The position numbers and the translations under genes are program-made. Below, piece after piece: positions 26,075 to 35,227 of a DNA stretch of 64,000 bases (positions are counted from its first letter, which is position 1; every line of letters starts with the position of its first letter). The notes under the pieces were generated by a model. The model was not told the DNA's origin. It worked only from the letters and a program-made list of their open reading frames with translations, and made no database searches. The stretch is from Mucilaginibacter sp. OK098 (GTDB lineage: Bacteria; Bacteroidota; Bacteroidia; Sphingobacteriales; Sphingobacteriaceae), in contig NZ_FRCM01000012.1 of NCBI RefSeq assembly GCF_900142915.1, forward strand, positions 1 to 64,000. The letters are read 5' to 3'.

Positions 26075-27058
26075 TTAATTATCACAGCCGGGCCCGTCAA
26101 TAGTAATGCTGCCATCAGGCTGGGTTTTATAGGTGGCATTGTTAAAATCGCAGATGGTTTTCAATACTTTTTCCAGCTTTTCCCCGGTTAATGAAGCGCC
26201 GGTAAACCGGCAATTTTTAATCCTGTCGTTACTGAAGCCTATCTTTACATTAAAACGCTGTTCCAGTTGTTTAGCCACTTCTGCAAATGTTTGATCCTCA
26301 AAATGAAGATCGATTTTTTGCCAGGCAATCGCCCGGGTTGCATCCACAGCCTGTTGAATGGCTTTGTTGCTTTGTATATTAAAACTTATTTGCTGATTAG
26401 GGGTAATAATACCCAATGGCTCATCGCCATTAGCAACGCTTACCTTGCCGCGGGTTACCGTAACAACTACCGTATGTTGATTTTTGTCTTCCTTAATATT
26501 AAAGGCTGTACCCAAAACGGTGGTGACCACTTTGCCCGTATGAATGATAAAAGGTTTTGAAACATCATGTTTGATATCAAAATAAGCCTCGCCCGAAAGG
26601 TAAACTTCTCTTGTTTTGGCATTAAATGCTACAGGATACTTTAACTCCGAACCGGCGTTAACCCAAACCTGGCTGCCATCGGCCAATGTGATCTGCTTTT
26701 TTTGATTTAGCGGAACATGCAACGCTGTTAACTGTACCGGGTGCATCCGGTTTTGCAACACAGGCCATTCAAGATAAACAGTAAAAAATATAGCCAGCAC
26801 AGCTGCTGCAGCACCTATGTATTTCCATAAAGGGTTACGCTTTGGTAATGCAATAACTTTAGGATTGTTTATAGTGCCCCGGATCTCATTAAATAAGCCT
26901 GAAAGCCATTGGTCTTTATCGGCTTTGTCCAATTGCTGCCATTCGGAATTAATGTTCCCGTTATTATTTAGCCAGGTTTCAACCCGCTCATTTTCTTCTG
27001 GCGATGCTTCTCCATTTAAGTAGCGATCTAATAGTTCTTCAATATCATTCCGGCTCAT
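26075..27058 (-). CDS. FecR-family regulator (anti-sigma type)
   Basis: 327 residues. The cytoplasmic N-terminus (LLDRYLNGEASPEENERVETWLNN at about 9-32) resembles the DUF4880/anti-sigma region, a membrane segment spans about 84-100 (YIGAAAAVLAIFFTVYL), and the periplasmic FecR domain starts at about 112 (LPVQLTALHVPLNQKKQITL-type repeats through VNAGSELKYPVAF). The C-terminal DUF4974-like part is about 255-325. Such proteins receive a signal from the STN domain of a receptor and control an ECF sigma factor. The receptor gene follows, but no sigma gene is next to it; the neighbour on the other side is a divergent SDR gene. Confidence 0.92.
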   Translation of the reverse strand: MSRNDIEELLDRYLNGEASPEENERVETWLNNNGNINSEWQQLDKADKDQWLSGLFNEIRGTINNPKVIALPKRNPLWKYIGAAAAVLAIFFTVYLEWPVLQNRMHPVQLTALHVPLNQKKQITLADGSQVWVNAGSELKYPVAFNAKTREVYLSGEAYFDIKHDVSKPFIIHTGKVVTTVLGTAFNIKEDKNQHTVVVTVTRGKVSVANGDEPLGIITPNQQISFNIQSNKAIQQAVDATRAIAWQKIDLHFEDQTFAEVAKQLEQRFNVKIGFSNDRIKNCRFTGASLTGEKLEKVLKTICDFNNATYKTQPDGSITIDGPGCDN

Positions 27059-27252
27059 GGTACCTTACATTTTGCCAATAGTCGGATGAGATGGGGAATG
27101 GTACCATAAGAAATGAAAATATTTTACAAGAGTGTAATTTCCTTTTTTTAATGTGGGTTATTTTCTGTTTTTGATGAGACTATATTTCCAGTCCGAAATT
27201 TTATTAAATTAGGACAAAGTACTGGCCTTCATAATTGAGAAGAATAATTAGC

Positions 27253-28056
27253 ATGAACAACCACTTTAAAAATAAAATTATCTGGATCACTGGCGCTTCT
27301 TCCGGAATTGGTGAAGCCCTTGCCTATGCCATGTCGGCCCGTGGCGCAAAGCTGATATTATCCGGTAGAAGGCTGCCGGAACTGGAACGGGTTAAACAAG
27401 ATTGCACAATTCCTGAACAAGTTCATTTGCTTCCATTAGATCTTTCAGATCCACATTCATTGGAAAACAAGGTAACAGAAGCAATTAAATGTTTCGGGCA
27501 AATAGATATTATGGTACATAATGGAGGGATAACTCAGAGGTCACTTGTCGTCAAAACAGAAATGGAGGTGCATCGCCGGGTAATGGAGGTGGATTATTTT
27601 AGTTATGTAGTGCTCACAAGGGCGCTGCTGCCTTATTTCATGGCGCGGAAAGATGGGCATTTTGTAATTACAAGCAGCGTTATGGGGAAGATAGGTACGC
27701 CTATGCGGTCGGCTTATGCAGCTGCCAAACACGCCCTGCATGGTTTTTTCGACTGCCTGCGGGCGGAAGTAAAGGCTGATAACATTAAAGTAACTATACT
27801 TACGCCGGGTTATATTCGCACCAACATTTCCTTATTCGCCCTTACCAGTGATGCTTATGGTTTGGGTAAGCCGTCTGAAAATATAGAAAACGGCCTTCCG
27901 GCAGATCGCGCAGCCAAACAAATCCTGAAAGCCATAAAAAGAGGTTCCTTTGAATCTTACATCGGTAAATTCAGTGGTGAACGGATTGCGCTTTGGCTAA
28001 CCAGGTTTGCACCAGGTGTGTTTACCAGGATTGCGCCGAAACTTATCCCGAAATAA
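27253..28056 (+). CDS. Short-chain dehydrogenase/reductase
   Basis: NAD(P)-dependent oxidoreductase, 267 residues from the ATG at 27253; an in-frame TTG at 27235 is less likely. Cofactor motif TGASSGIG at about 13-20, HNGGI in place of the usual NAG motif at about 89-93, and the catalytic S-Y-K set with SS at about 138 and YAAAK at about 153-157. The layout and the C-terminal TPGYIRTNIS match the DHRS7-like group. The substrate is unknown. The gene is divergent from the FecR-type gene and convergent with uvrA. Confidence 0.9.
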   Translation: MNNHFKNKIIWITGASSGIGEALAYAMSARGAKLILSGRRLPELERVKQDCTIPEQVHLLPLDLSDPHSLENKVTEAIKCFGQIDIMVHNGGITQRSLVVKTEMEVHRRVMEVDYFSYVVLTRALLPYFMARKDGHFVITSSVMGKIGTPMRSAYAAAKHALHGFFDCLRAEVKADNIKVTILTPGYIRTNISLFALTSDAYGLGKPSENIENGLPADRAAKQILKAIKRGSFESYIGKFSGERIALWLTRFAPGVFTRIAPKLIPK

Positions 28057-28092
28057 AAAATGAAGTTTGATAATGAGATGGTTTTTTTACCC

Positions 28093-30939
28093 TTATTTTA
28101 TCCCCATCTCCTTTTTCAAAAATTGCCCTGTAAAGCTTTCTTTGACTTTGCACAAACCTTCGGGTGTCCCGCTAAACAGGATCTTACCACCACCTGAACC
28201 ACCTTCGGGGCCAAGGTCAATCACATGATCAACCACTTTTATAACATCAAGGTTGTGTTCAATTACCAATACGGTGTTTCCTTTATCAACCAGTTGCTGT
28301 AATACACCCAGCAGTACGTTAATATCTTCAAAGTGCAGGCCGGTTGTTGGCTCATCAAGAATATAAAAAGTATTACCGGTATCTTTTTTGGAGAGCTCAG
28401 TAGCCAGTTTAACACGTTGAGCCTCGCCGCCCGATAGTGTTGTTGATGATTGCCCTAATGTGATATATCCCAGACCCACATCAAACAGCGTTTTTACTTT
28501 ACGGTAAATAGCCGGGATGTGTTCAAAAAATGGCGTAGCATCCTCAATGCTCATATCCAGCACGTCGCTGATCGATTTACCGCGATAGCGTACTTCCAGC
28601 GTTTCACGATTGTACCTTCTGCCGCCGCACTCTTCACAAGGCACCTGCACATCGGGTAAAAAGTTCATTTCAATAACCTTTAAGCCTGCTCCCTGGCAAG
28701 TTTCGCAACGGCCCCCCTTTACGTTAAATGAAAAACGACCGGGTTTATATCCCCTGATCCTTGATTCGGGTAATTGTACGTAAAGGTTCCGGATATCAGA
28801 AAACACCCCTGTATAAGTTGCCGGGTTTGAGCGCGGGGTACGGCCAATAGGAGTTTGATCTATCTCAATAACCTTATCAATATGTTCCAGTCCCTCAATT
28901 TTTTCATAAGGAAGCGGGTGTTTCTTAGCTCTAAAGAAATGATGATTTAAAACAGGATACAATGTTTCAGTTATCAGGCTTGATTTACCGCTGCCTGATA
29001 CACCGGTGACCCCTATCAGTTTACCCAACGGGAAATCAACCGATACCTTTTTTAAATTATGACCTGTAGCTTTCTTGAGGCTCAGCGTTTTTCCATTGCC
29101 TTCACGTCTTTTTTCCGGGATAGCGATGCTGCGCTCGCCGTTAATATAACTGGTTGTAAGCGTGTGAACTTTCATTAGCTCGGCAGGAGTGCCTTGCGCA
29201 ACTATTTCGCCGCCATGTACACCGGCAGCCGGGCCCATATCAATCACGTGGTCGGCATGCAATATCATATCCTTATCGTGCTCAACTACCAATACGGTAT
29301 TACCCAAGTCACGCAGGTTTTTCAGGGCGTTAATTAAGCGCTCATTATCTCTTTGGTGCAAGCCAATGCTTGGCTCGTCCAAAATATACATCACGTTCAT
29401 CAGCTGCGAACCTATCTGCGTTGCCAGCCGAATCCGCTGTGCCTCACCGCCTGATAATGTTTTTGCAGTTCTATCAAGCGTTAAATAGTTTAAGCCTACA
29501 TCAAGCAGGAAAACTATTCTTGCTCTTATTTCCTTTAAAATCTCTTTTGCAATAACATTCTGGCGTTCGGTTAAACGGTCTTCCAAATTGGCAAACCAAT
29601 CCTGCAGGGTACGGATATCCATGCAGGCCAGCTCAAAAATATTTTTATCATCAACCTTAAAATGCAACGATTCCTTTTTCAACCTGGCGCCGTCACAGGT
29701 TGGGCATGTTCTTAAAACCCGGTAGTTTTCCATGTCATCCATCCCTTCTTCACTCCGGCGTTCCTGCTGTTCTTCCAGCATGCGGATAATTCCGTCAAAA
29801 GCTACCTGGTAGCTCTGTACGTTCCACTTGTTATACTCAACCGCAACAGTTATCATTTCATTTGATCCGTTCAGGATAATATCCAAATGATCTTTTGAAA
29901 GTTTTTCGATGGGGGTTGATAAGGCGAATTCGTATTTTTTGGCAAGCGCTTTTAATACCTGGAAGATCCATGTTTCCCTGTATTCGCCCAAAGGTGCAAG
30001 GCCGCCATTCAGGATGCTTAGTTTTGGATTGGGGATAACCGATGCTTCATCAACCTCAAAAATATAACCTAGTCCATTACATTTTTCACAGGCGCCATAA
30101 GGCGAGTTAAAAGAAAAGGTATTGGGTTGAGGCTCATCATAAGAGATGCCCGAAATCGGGTCCATTAAATACTTGCTGTAATAAGCCACATTATTGTCTT
30201 TATCACCTATCCGGATAATGCCCTTTGCAATTTTTAAAGCTGCCTGTATGGAGGTATATAAGCGCTTGCTGTCATTTTCACTAACAACAAGACGGTCAAC
30301 CACAATATCGATATCATGGATCTTGTAACGATCCAACTGCATTTTCGGTTCAACATCGGCCATAGCGCCATCAATCCAAACTTTTAGGTAACCCTGTTTA
30401 CGGATCTGTTCAAAAAGCTCGCGGTAATGGCCTTTCCTGGCTTTTACAACCGGGGCAAGAATATTTACAGGTTCGCCGTTAAATTTTTCTGAAATAGTTT
30501 TCAGGATCTGATCTTCAGACATGCGCTCCATCTTTTCGCCGCTAACATAGGAGTAAGCCTCACCTGTACGCGCAAAAAGCAAACGCATAAAATCGTAGAT
30601 CTCGGTTATAGTACCTACAGTTGAGCGCGGGTTTTTGCTGGTTGTTTTTTGTTCGATAGCAATAACCGGGCTAAGGCCTGATACTTTATCAACATCAGGC
30701 CGTTCCATGCCACCCATAAACTGGCGTGAGTAGGCCGAAAATGTTTCCATATAACGGCGCTGCCCCTCGGCATAAATGGTATCAAATGCCAGCGATGATT
30801 TTCCGCTGCCGCTTAAACCGGTTATTACCACCAGCTGGTTGCGCGGAAAAGAAACATCAATATTTTTTAAATTATGTACCCGGGCCCCGTATACTTCAAC
30901 TTCGTTTTGTTCGCCCAGGTCGATGGATGTTTTGTTCAT
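28093..30939 (-). CDS. uvrA: Excinuclease ABC subunit A
   Basis: DNA damage-recognition ATPase of nucleotide excision repair. 948 residues with two ABC ATPase modules. Walker A of the first is GLSGSGKSSL at 41-50 and of the second GVSGSGKSSL at about 645; ABC signatures are LSGGEAQRIRLA and LSGGEAQRVKLA. Zinc-binding cysteine pairs are visible in CEKCNGLGY and CPTCDG in the first half and in CETCQGAG and CEECGG in the second. The promoter box at 31051-31058 is separated from the ATG by a repeat in the leader. Confidence 0.98.
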   Translation of the reverse strand: MNKTSIDLGEQNEVEVYGARVHNLKNIDVSFPRNQLVVITGLSGSGKSSLAFDTIYAEGQRRYMETFSAYSRQFMGGMERPDVDKVSGLSPVIAIEQKTTSKNPRSTVGTITEIYDFMRLLFARTGEAYSYVSGEKMERMSEDQILKTISEKFNGEPVNILAPVVKARKGHYRELFEQIRKQGYLKVWIDGAMADVEPKMQLDRYKIHDIDIVVDRLVVSENDSKRLYTSIQAALKIAKGIIRIGDKDNNVAYYSKYLMDPISGISYDEPQPNTFSFNSPYGACEKCNGLGYIFEVDEASVIPNPKLSILNGGLAPLGEYRETWIFQVLKALAKKYEFALSTPIEKLSKDHLDIILNGSNEMITVAVEYNKWNVQSYQVAFDGIIRMLEEQQERRSEEGMDDMENYRVLRTCPTCDGARLKKESLHFKVDDKNIFELACMDIRTLQDWFANLEDRLTERQNVIAKEILKEIRARIVFLLDVGLNYLTLDRTAKTLSGGEAQRIRLATQIGSQLMNVMYILDEPSIGLHQRDNERLINALKNLRDLGNTVLVVEHDKDMILHADHVIDMGPAAGVHGGEIVAQGTPAELMKVHTLTTSYINGERSIAIPEKRREGNGKTLSLKKATGHNLKKVSVDFPLGKLIGVTGVSGSGKSSLITETLYPVLNHHFFRAKKHPLPYEKIEGLEHIDKVIEIDQTPIGRTPRSNPATYTGVFSDIRNLYVQLPESRIRGYKPGRFSFNVKGGRCETCQGAGLKVIEMNFLPDVQVPCEECGGRRYNRETLEVRYRGKSISDVLDMSIEDATPFFEHIPAIYRKVKTLFDVGLGYITLGQSSTTLSGGEAQRVKLATELSKKDTGNTFYILDEPTTGLHFEDINVLLGVLQQLVDKGNTVLVIEHNLDVIKVVDHVIDLGPEGGSGGGKILFSGTPEGLCKVKESFTGQFLKKEMGIK

Positions 30940-30947
30940 GTTTTAAT

Positions 30948-31040
30948 TAGTTGATTGGGTTGATTGGGTTAGATTAAGTTGATTAGGTTAAGATTTTCCC
31001 TCAACTTAATCAACCACTCACTTAATCAACTCAATTAACT
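30948..31040. repeat. TTGATTAAGTT inverted repeat in the uvrA leader
   Basis: Units such as AGTTGATTGGGTTGATTGGG on the left and ACTTAATCAACTCAATTAAC on the right form an imperfect inverted repeat. It is related to the element at 14085-14187 and would be transcribed into the 5' part of the uvrA message. Confidence 0.7.
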
Positions 31041-31050
31041 TACAATGCTA

Positions 31051-31058
31051 CAAATATA
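31051..31058 (-). promoter_or_regulatory. -7 box of uvrA
   Basis: Minus strand TATATTTG, about 112 nt upstream of the ATG at 30939. A repeat occupies most of the leader between. No -33 box is clear. Confidence 0.5.
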
Positions 31059-31061
31059 CGC

Positions 31062-31097
31062 AAAAAAAGGCCGACCATCCATCAGGAAGGCCGGCCT
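31062..31097 (-). terminator. Terminator of the lytic transglycosylase gene
   Basis: On the minus strand GGCCGGCC (31096-31089) pairs with GGTCGGCC (31076-31069, one G-U pair) around a 12-nt loop, followed by seven T residues (31068-31062). It lies about 50 nt after the stop codon. Confidence 0.85.
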
Positions 31098-31147
31098 CAA
31101 AGTGCTCCGTAATATAATTTTACTTTGTGCGGATTAAAATCCGTGTA

Positions 31148-31975
31148 TTAGTTAATAGCCAGCAGCTCAAGTATTCCGCTGCCATTATTTCCTACTTTAT
31201 AATAATCATAGCCATACTTTTTTGGCTGCGTAATAATTGCTTTCATAGCAATCAGGTTATAAACATAAGCGCCGGTTTCGCGGTTTAAATGCATGCGGAA
31301 ATAATTATCCTCATTTTGCTTATTAATAACCTTTTCTAATTTAATAGATCCGTTGTTATAGGCAGCGGCAGCCAATGTCCAGCTATTAAACTCTGTGTAC
31401 AATTCTTTGATGTACTTACAGGCAGCGGTTGTTGATCTGCGAACATTTAAACGTTCATCAACCCCATGTCCTACTTTAAGGCCATAAGTGCGTGCTGTGC
31501 CCGGCATAAATTGCCACAAGCCTCTTGCACCTTTTGCAGAAGTACCTTCACATAAACCCGATTCCACTAAAGGGATGTATTTAAAATCGTCAGGAATTCC
31601 ATACGCTTTTAAAATGGGCTCAATAATGGGGAATAATTTTTCCGCCTTATTTTGCAGAACATTTGATTGAACGCATTTAAAACTATGCTTTCTAAGCGAA
31701 TACTTCAATTTGCGGGTTACACTGGCATCTCTGAGTGGTATAGCTTCATTAGCGAAGGTATAATCATTTACAGCCTCTGCGGTTTTGTAAATGAATGATG
31801 AGATGCGGGGGCTTAATTTTTCCGTTTTATTAACGGGTAAAGGTGCCTTGGCGTTGCTGATATTTGCAGTTGGCACAGCCTTTGTACCACAAATATTGAA
31901 CACCGAAATGATAACCAGCAACACTATTACGGAGCACGTAATTAGGTGTCTCTTTGTCATTTCTTTTTTATCCAT
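31148..31975 (-). CDS. Lytic transglycosylase (SLT family)
   Basis: Cleaves the glycan strand of peptidoglycan with formation of an anhydro end. 275 residues with an N-terminal membrane segment or signal (LITCSVIVLLVIISVFNICG, 11-30) and one SLT domain at about 115-250. The catalytic glutamate is E138 in PLVESGL, followed by the family blocks AKGARGLWQFMPGTARTYGL and AAAAYNNG. No LysM domain is seen, unlike MltD of enterobacteria, so it is a short form. It has its own promoter (32003-32034) and terminator (31062-31097). Confidence 0.93.
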   Translation of the reverse strand: MDKKEMTKRHLITCSVIVLLVIISVFNICGTKAVPTANISNAKAPLPVNKTEKLSPRISSFIYKTAEAVNDYTFANEAIPLRDASVTRKLKYSLRKHSFKCVQSNVLQNKAEKLFPIIEPILKAYGIPDDFKYIPLVESGLCEGTSAKGARGLWQFMPGTARTYGLKVGHGVDERLNVRRSTTAACKYIKELYTEFNSWTLAAAAYNNGSIKLEKVINKQNEDNYFRMHLNRETGAYVYNLIAMKAIITQPKKYGYDYYKVGNNGSGILELLAIN

Positions 31976-32002
31976 AAATTATACATTTGGTAGAATGTGC
32001 TG

Positions 32003-32034
32003 CAAAGATAAGTTATACAAGTCAGATTATCAAA
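32003..32034 (-). promoter_or_regulatory. Promoter of the lytic transglycosylase gene
   Basis: Minus strand: TTTG (32034-32031), a 20-nt spacer, then TATCTTTG (32010-32003), matching the -33 and -7 boxes of the Bacteroidota consensus with good spacing. It lies 28 nt before the ATG at 31975. Confidence 0.65.
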
Positions 32035-32152
32035 TACTTAGCTTTTTAGCGCATTTTTAAAACCTGGTTTTCGGTTCAAAAACTGGCTTTAAAACGTTTA
32101 AACGGCGATTTTGTTTACAATAAAAAAATTATAGAAATCCCTCAAAAAACCT

Positions 32153-32160
32153 TAACTTTG
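32153..32160 (+). promoter_or_regulatory. -7 box of the pseudouridine synthase gene
   Basis: TAACTTTG fits TAnnTTTG and lies 34 nt before the ATG at 32195. The upstream box is not clear. Confidence 0.45.
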
Positions 32161-32194
32161 ACCCTCACGCTGCGAAAGCGCAAAAGAAAAAATT

Positions 32195-33712
32195 ATGGCA
32201 TTTAACAGACCAGGGAACAGTCGCGACGACAAATCCGGCAGATCATCAAACAGGGCTCCAAAGGCCGGTGACAGGCCCAAAAGATCAACCTCATCAAGAG
32301 GAAATTCTACACCAGGTTCTGATCAAACCAAAAGTTCCCGTCCATCAAAAAAATATAACAGTGAAGGCTCCGGCGAAAAACGATCTTTTTCGTCACCCGG
32401 AAAAAGTAGTTATGACAAACCGGCAAGCAGCTTTAGCGGCGGCCCGGGCGAAAAGAAAGCATTTACCGGAAAAAGCAGGCCATACAGCGGCAGGCCATCA
32501 GATGGTGAGTCATCAGGCGAGAAAAGAGCGTTCGCGCCAAAGAGCAGGCCATATACCGGCAGAATTGCTGACAATGATCCAAGGCCAGGAAAAAGCTTTG
32601 GCGGCGAAAGAACAGGCGATAAAAAACCTTTTACATCGCGCAGCAAATCATCAACAGGTTCATTTAACGCTGATGATAAACCAAAAAGAAGCTTCGGCAG
32701 TGAAAGAACAGGTGATAAAAAGCCTTTTACATCGCGCAGCAAATCATCAACAGGTTCATTTAATGCTGATGACAAACCAAAAAGAAGCTTTGGCGGTGAA
32801 AGAACAGGCGATAAAAAATTCGGCGACAGACCATCAACAGGTGCTGGTTTTAAAAGACCAAGCAGCGATAAACCGTTTGACGCTGATAAACCACATCGTT
32901 CAAAACCACGTTACGATAAAATAACTAAGGACCAGGATGCGCCCGCAAAAACTTTGCGTGGCCGTAAAAAAGGCCCGGAAACAAAAGATACCGGCCTGAT
33001 CAGGCTTAACCGTTATATTTCAAATGCAGGCATCTGCTCACGCCGTAAGGCTGATGAATTGATTGCTGCAGGTGTTGTATCAGTTAACGGCACAGTGATA
33101 AATGAATTAGGGCACAAGGTTGACCCGCAGAAAGATGAGATCCGCTATAACGGCGAATTGCTGAAACGCGAGAAAATGGTTTATGTGCTGCTTAATAAAC
33201 CTAAAGACTATATAACAACTACCGAAGACCCACAGGAGCGCCGTACCGTAATGCACCTGGTTGAAAAAGCCAGTAAAGAACGCATTTACCCGGTTGGCCG
33301 CCTTGACAGGAATACCACAGGCTTGCTTTTAATGACCAATGACGGCGATCTTGCTGACAAACTTTCACACCCGCGCAACAGCATTGTTAAATTATACCAG
33401 GTTGAGCTGAATAAGAGCTTAACCCAGGGCGATATGAACAAAATTGGTTTCGGACTTGAGCTGGAAGACGGTTTAATAAAACCTGATTCAATCTCATACG
33501 TTGCCGGTGGTTCAAAAAGAGAGATAGGCATCCAGATCCACAGTGGAAAAAACCGGATTGTACGCCGCATGTTTGAACATTTAGGCTACGAAGTTGTAAA
33601 GCTTGACAGGGCAGTATATGCCAACCTTACCAAAAAAGACCTTCCACGCGGCCGCTGGAGATTTTTAGAGGAGAAAGAAGTAATACAGTTGAAGCACTTG
33701 ATTCAAGGCTAA
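32195..33712 (+). CDS. rRNA pseudouridine synthase (RluB/RsuA family) with repeat-rich basic tail
   Basis: 505 residues. Residues 1-260 are a low-complexity, Lys/Arg/Ser/Gly-rich extension with two perfect-length 32-residue repeats starting SFGGERTGDKKPFTSRSKSS at 134 and 166, plus a partial third at 198. Then come an S4 RNA-binding domain (about 266-315, IRLNRYISNAGICSRRKADELI) and the synthase domain with catalytic D371 (GRLDRNTTGLLLMTNDG) and KNRIVRRMFEHLGY at about 448-461. The enzyme likely modifies a uridine in 23S or 16S rRNA. Tails of this kind are common in the phylum but rarely this repetitive. Confidence 0.93.
   Translation: MAFNRPGNSRDDKSGRSSNRAPKAGDRPKRSTSSRGNSTPGSDQTKSSRPSKKYNSEGSGEKRSFSSPGKSSYDKPASSFSGGPGEKKAFTGKSRPYSGRPSDGESSGEKRAFAPKSRPYTGRIADNDPRPGKSFGGERTGDKKPFTSRSKSSTGSFNADDKPKRSFGSERTGDKKPFTSRSKSSTGSFNADDKPKRSFGGERTGDKKFGDRPSTGAGFKRPSSDKPFDADKPHRSKPRYDKITKDQDAPAKTLRGRKKGPETKDTGLIRLNRYISNAGICSRRKADELIAAGVVSVNGTVINELGHKVDPQKDEIRYNGELLKREKMVYVLLNKPKDYITTTEDPQERRTVMHLVEKASKERIYPVGRLDRNTTGLLLMTNDGDLADKLSHPRNSIVKLYQVELNKSLTQGDMNKIGFGLELEDGLIKPDSISYVAGGSKREIGIQIHSGKNRIVRRMFEHLGYEVVKLDRAVYANLTKKDLPRGRWRFLEEKEVIQLKHLIQG
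32594..32818 (+). repeat. 96-bp tandem repeat in coding sequence
   Basis: Units 32594-32689 and 32690-32785 differ at a few bases, and a third, partial unit reaches 32818. The period is a multiple of three, so copy-number change would keep the frame. Confidence 0.85.
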
Positions 33713-33858
33713 AAGCAGAAAGCTAAAAGGCCAAAGCTATAAAACACAAAAAGTTAAAGCTGAAAGTTGTTGCCGGTTAAGGCGAAGCTTTCAGCTTTTT
33801 GCTTTACGCTTTCACCTCCAATCACTATCTTGCAGGCTGTAACCAAATTTATCCTGCA
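33713..33858. repeat. AGCTTT-type repeat region
   Basis: Units such as AAAGCTAAAAGGCCAAAGC on the left and GAAGCTTTCAGCTTTTTGC on the right form an imperfect inverted repeat; the same family fills 34999-35225. No gene is seen. Confidence 0.6.
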
Positions 33859-34998
33859 ATGAAAAAATTCCTGATACTGATTATGCTGCTGTTTCCGGCG
33901 CTTATATATGCACAAAAGAAGAAACCGGCAGGCCCTTCAACTTTCGACTTACTTATAGGCACTTATACAAAGGGTAAAAGCAAAGGTATTTATGTTTACC
34001 GCTTTTATGCAGAAACAGGCCGTTTAGCTTATTTAAATGAAATTGATGGCGTAAGTAATCCATCATACCTTACCGTTGCCAGCAATAACAAGTTTGTTTA
34101 CGCGGTAAATGAAAATGGTAAGCTGGGCGAGGTTAGCGCATTTAAGTTTGATGCCAAACAAGGTAAGCTGGAGTTTATTAATAAACAATCGTCATTAGGT
34201 GCCGATCCTTGTTATATCTCGGTTGATAAAGACCAGAAAAACGCTTTTATAGCAAACTATAGCAGCGGATCCATAGCTGTGCTGCCGATAAACAAAGATG
34301 GATCATTGGCAAACGGTATTCAAAGTATGCATGATGATGGTCATGGTATAAATAAAGAAAGACAGGAAGCGGCACACGTACATACTGCTGTACTCTCCCC
34401 GGATGAAAAATATGTACTTTATACCGACCTTGGTACTGATAAGCTGCATGTAACCCGTTATAAGGCAAGTAAGGAAAACCCATTAACAGATGCTAAGCCT
34501 CCTTTTGTAAACATAACTCCGGGAGATGGCCCACGCCATTTAGTGTTTTCGAACGATAAAAAACATGTTTACCTGATAACCGAAATGGGATCAAACGTAC
34601 ATGTTTTTGATTATGACAATGGTAAGTTAAAAGAAAAACAAAAGATCTCGTTTTTACCGGCGGGCTTTAAGGGCCAAACCGCAGGAGCTGCCATACATTT
34701 TACACCAGATGGGAAATTTCTTTATGCGTCAAACCGTTTAGAAACCAATAATATTACCGGCTTTGCAGTAAATGAAGAAACCGGCGAGCTTACCCAGGTG
34801 GATCAAATTTCGAGCTTTGGTAAAAATCCGCGCGATTTTGCAATTGACCCAAACGGCAATTTCTTAATTGTAGCCAACCAAGACAGCGACAGCATTTTTA
34901 TATATAAAATAAATAAAGCCACCGGTAAATTATTCCGGATCCAGGGTAGCCTTGATATAGGAAATCCGGTTTGCCTGAAGTTTACAGCCGCGGAGTAA
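33859..34998 (+). CDS. Lactonase-family beta-propeller protein
   Basis: 379 residues from the ATG at 33859; the frame extends upstream to 33799 but only the later ATG gives a signal peptide (MKKFLILIMLLFPALIYAQ). The mature part is a seven-bladed propeller of the Lactonase (PF10282) type: LLIGTYTKGKSKGIYVYRF at the start, GADPCYISVDKDQKNAFIANY, ETNNITGFAVN and GKNPRDFAIDPNGNFLIVAN later. Relatives include 6-phosphogluconolactonase, but an exported enzyme more likely acts on another lactone or sugar derivative; the substrate is open. Confidence 0.88.
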   Translation: MKKFLILIMLLFPALIYAQKKKPAGPSTFDLLIGTYTKGKSKGIYVYRFYAETGRLAYLNEIDGVSNPSYLTVASNNKFVYAVNENGKLGEVSAFKFDAKQGKLEFINKQSSLGADPCYISVDKDQKNAFIANYSSGSIAVLPINKDGSLANGIQSMHDDGHGINKERQEAAHVHTAVLSPDEKYVLYTDLGTDKLHVTRYKASKENPLTDAKPPFVNITPGDGPRHLVFSNDKKHVYLITEMGSNVHVFDYDNGKLKEKQKISFLPAGFKGQTAGAAIHFTPDGKFLYASNRLETNNITGFAVNEETGELTQVDQISSFGKNPRDFAIDPNGNFLIVANQDSDSIFIYKINKATGKLFRIQGSLDIGNPVCLKFTAAE

Positions 34999-35227
34999 GG
35001 GAGCTGAAATTTTTAGCTGAAAGCGAAAAAGCACAAAGACTAAAGCTTCTTAAGGGAGCTAAAAGCAAAAAGCATAAAGTCCAAAGCTGGTTAGGTTTTA
35101 GACTTTATGCTTTTTATTGCAATGTAAAATAAGCTTTATGCTTTCGGCTTTATGCTTTCTCCTTTATGCTTTTTCTATTGCAATGTAAAATAAGCTTTTT
35201 GCTTTCGGCTTTTCGCTTTCAGCTCTT
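34999..35227. repeat. AGCTTT/GCTTT repeat region with direct repeat
   Basis: ATTGCAATGTAAAATAAGCT and following bases occur at 35116-35137 and 35177-35198, about 61 bp apart, within many GCTTTATGCTTT and inverse units. It lies between convergent genes. Confidence 0.7.

Noticed and set aside
32268..32924. 218-residue frame inside the pseudouridine synthase tail
   Set aside because: Frame shadow caused by the low-complexity tandem repeat; the plus-strand S4/synthase frame covers it.
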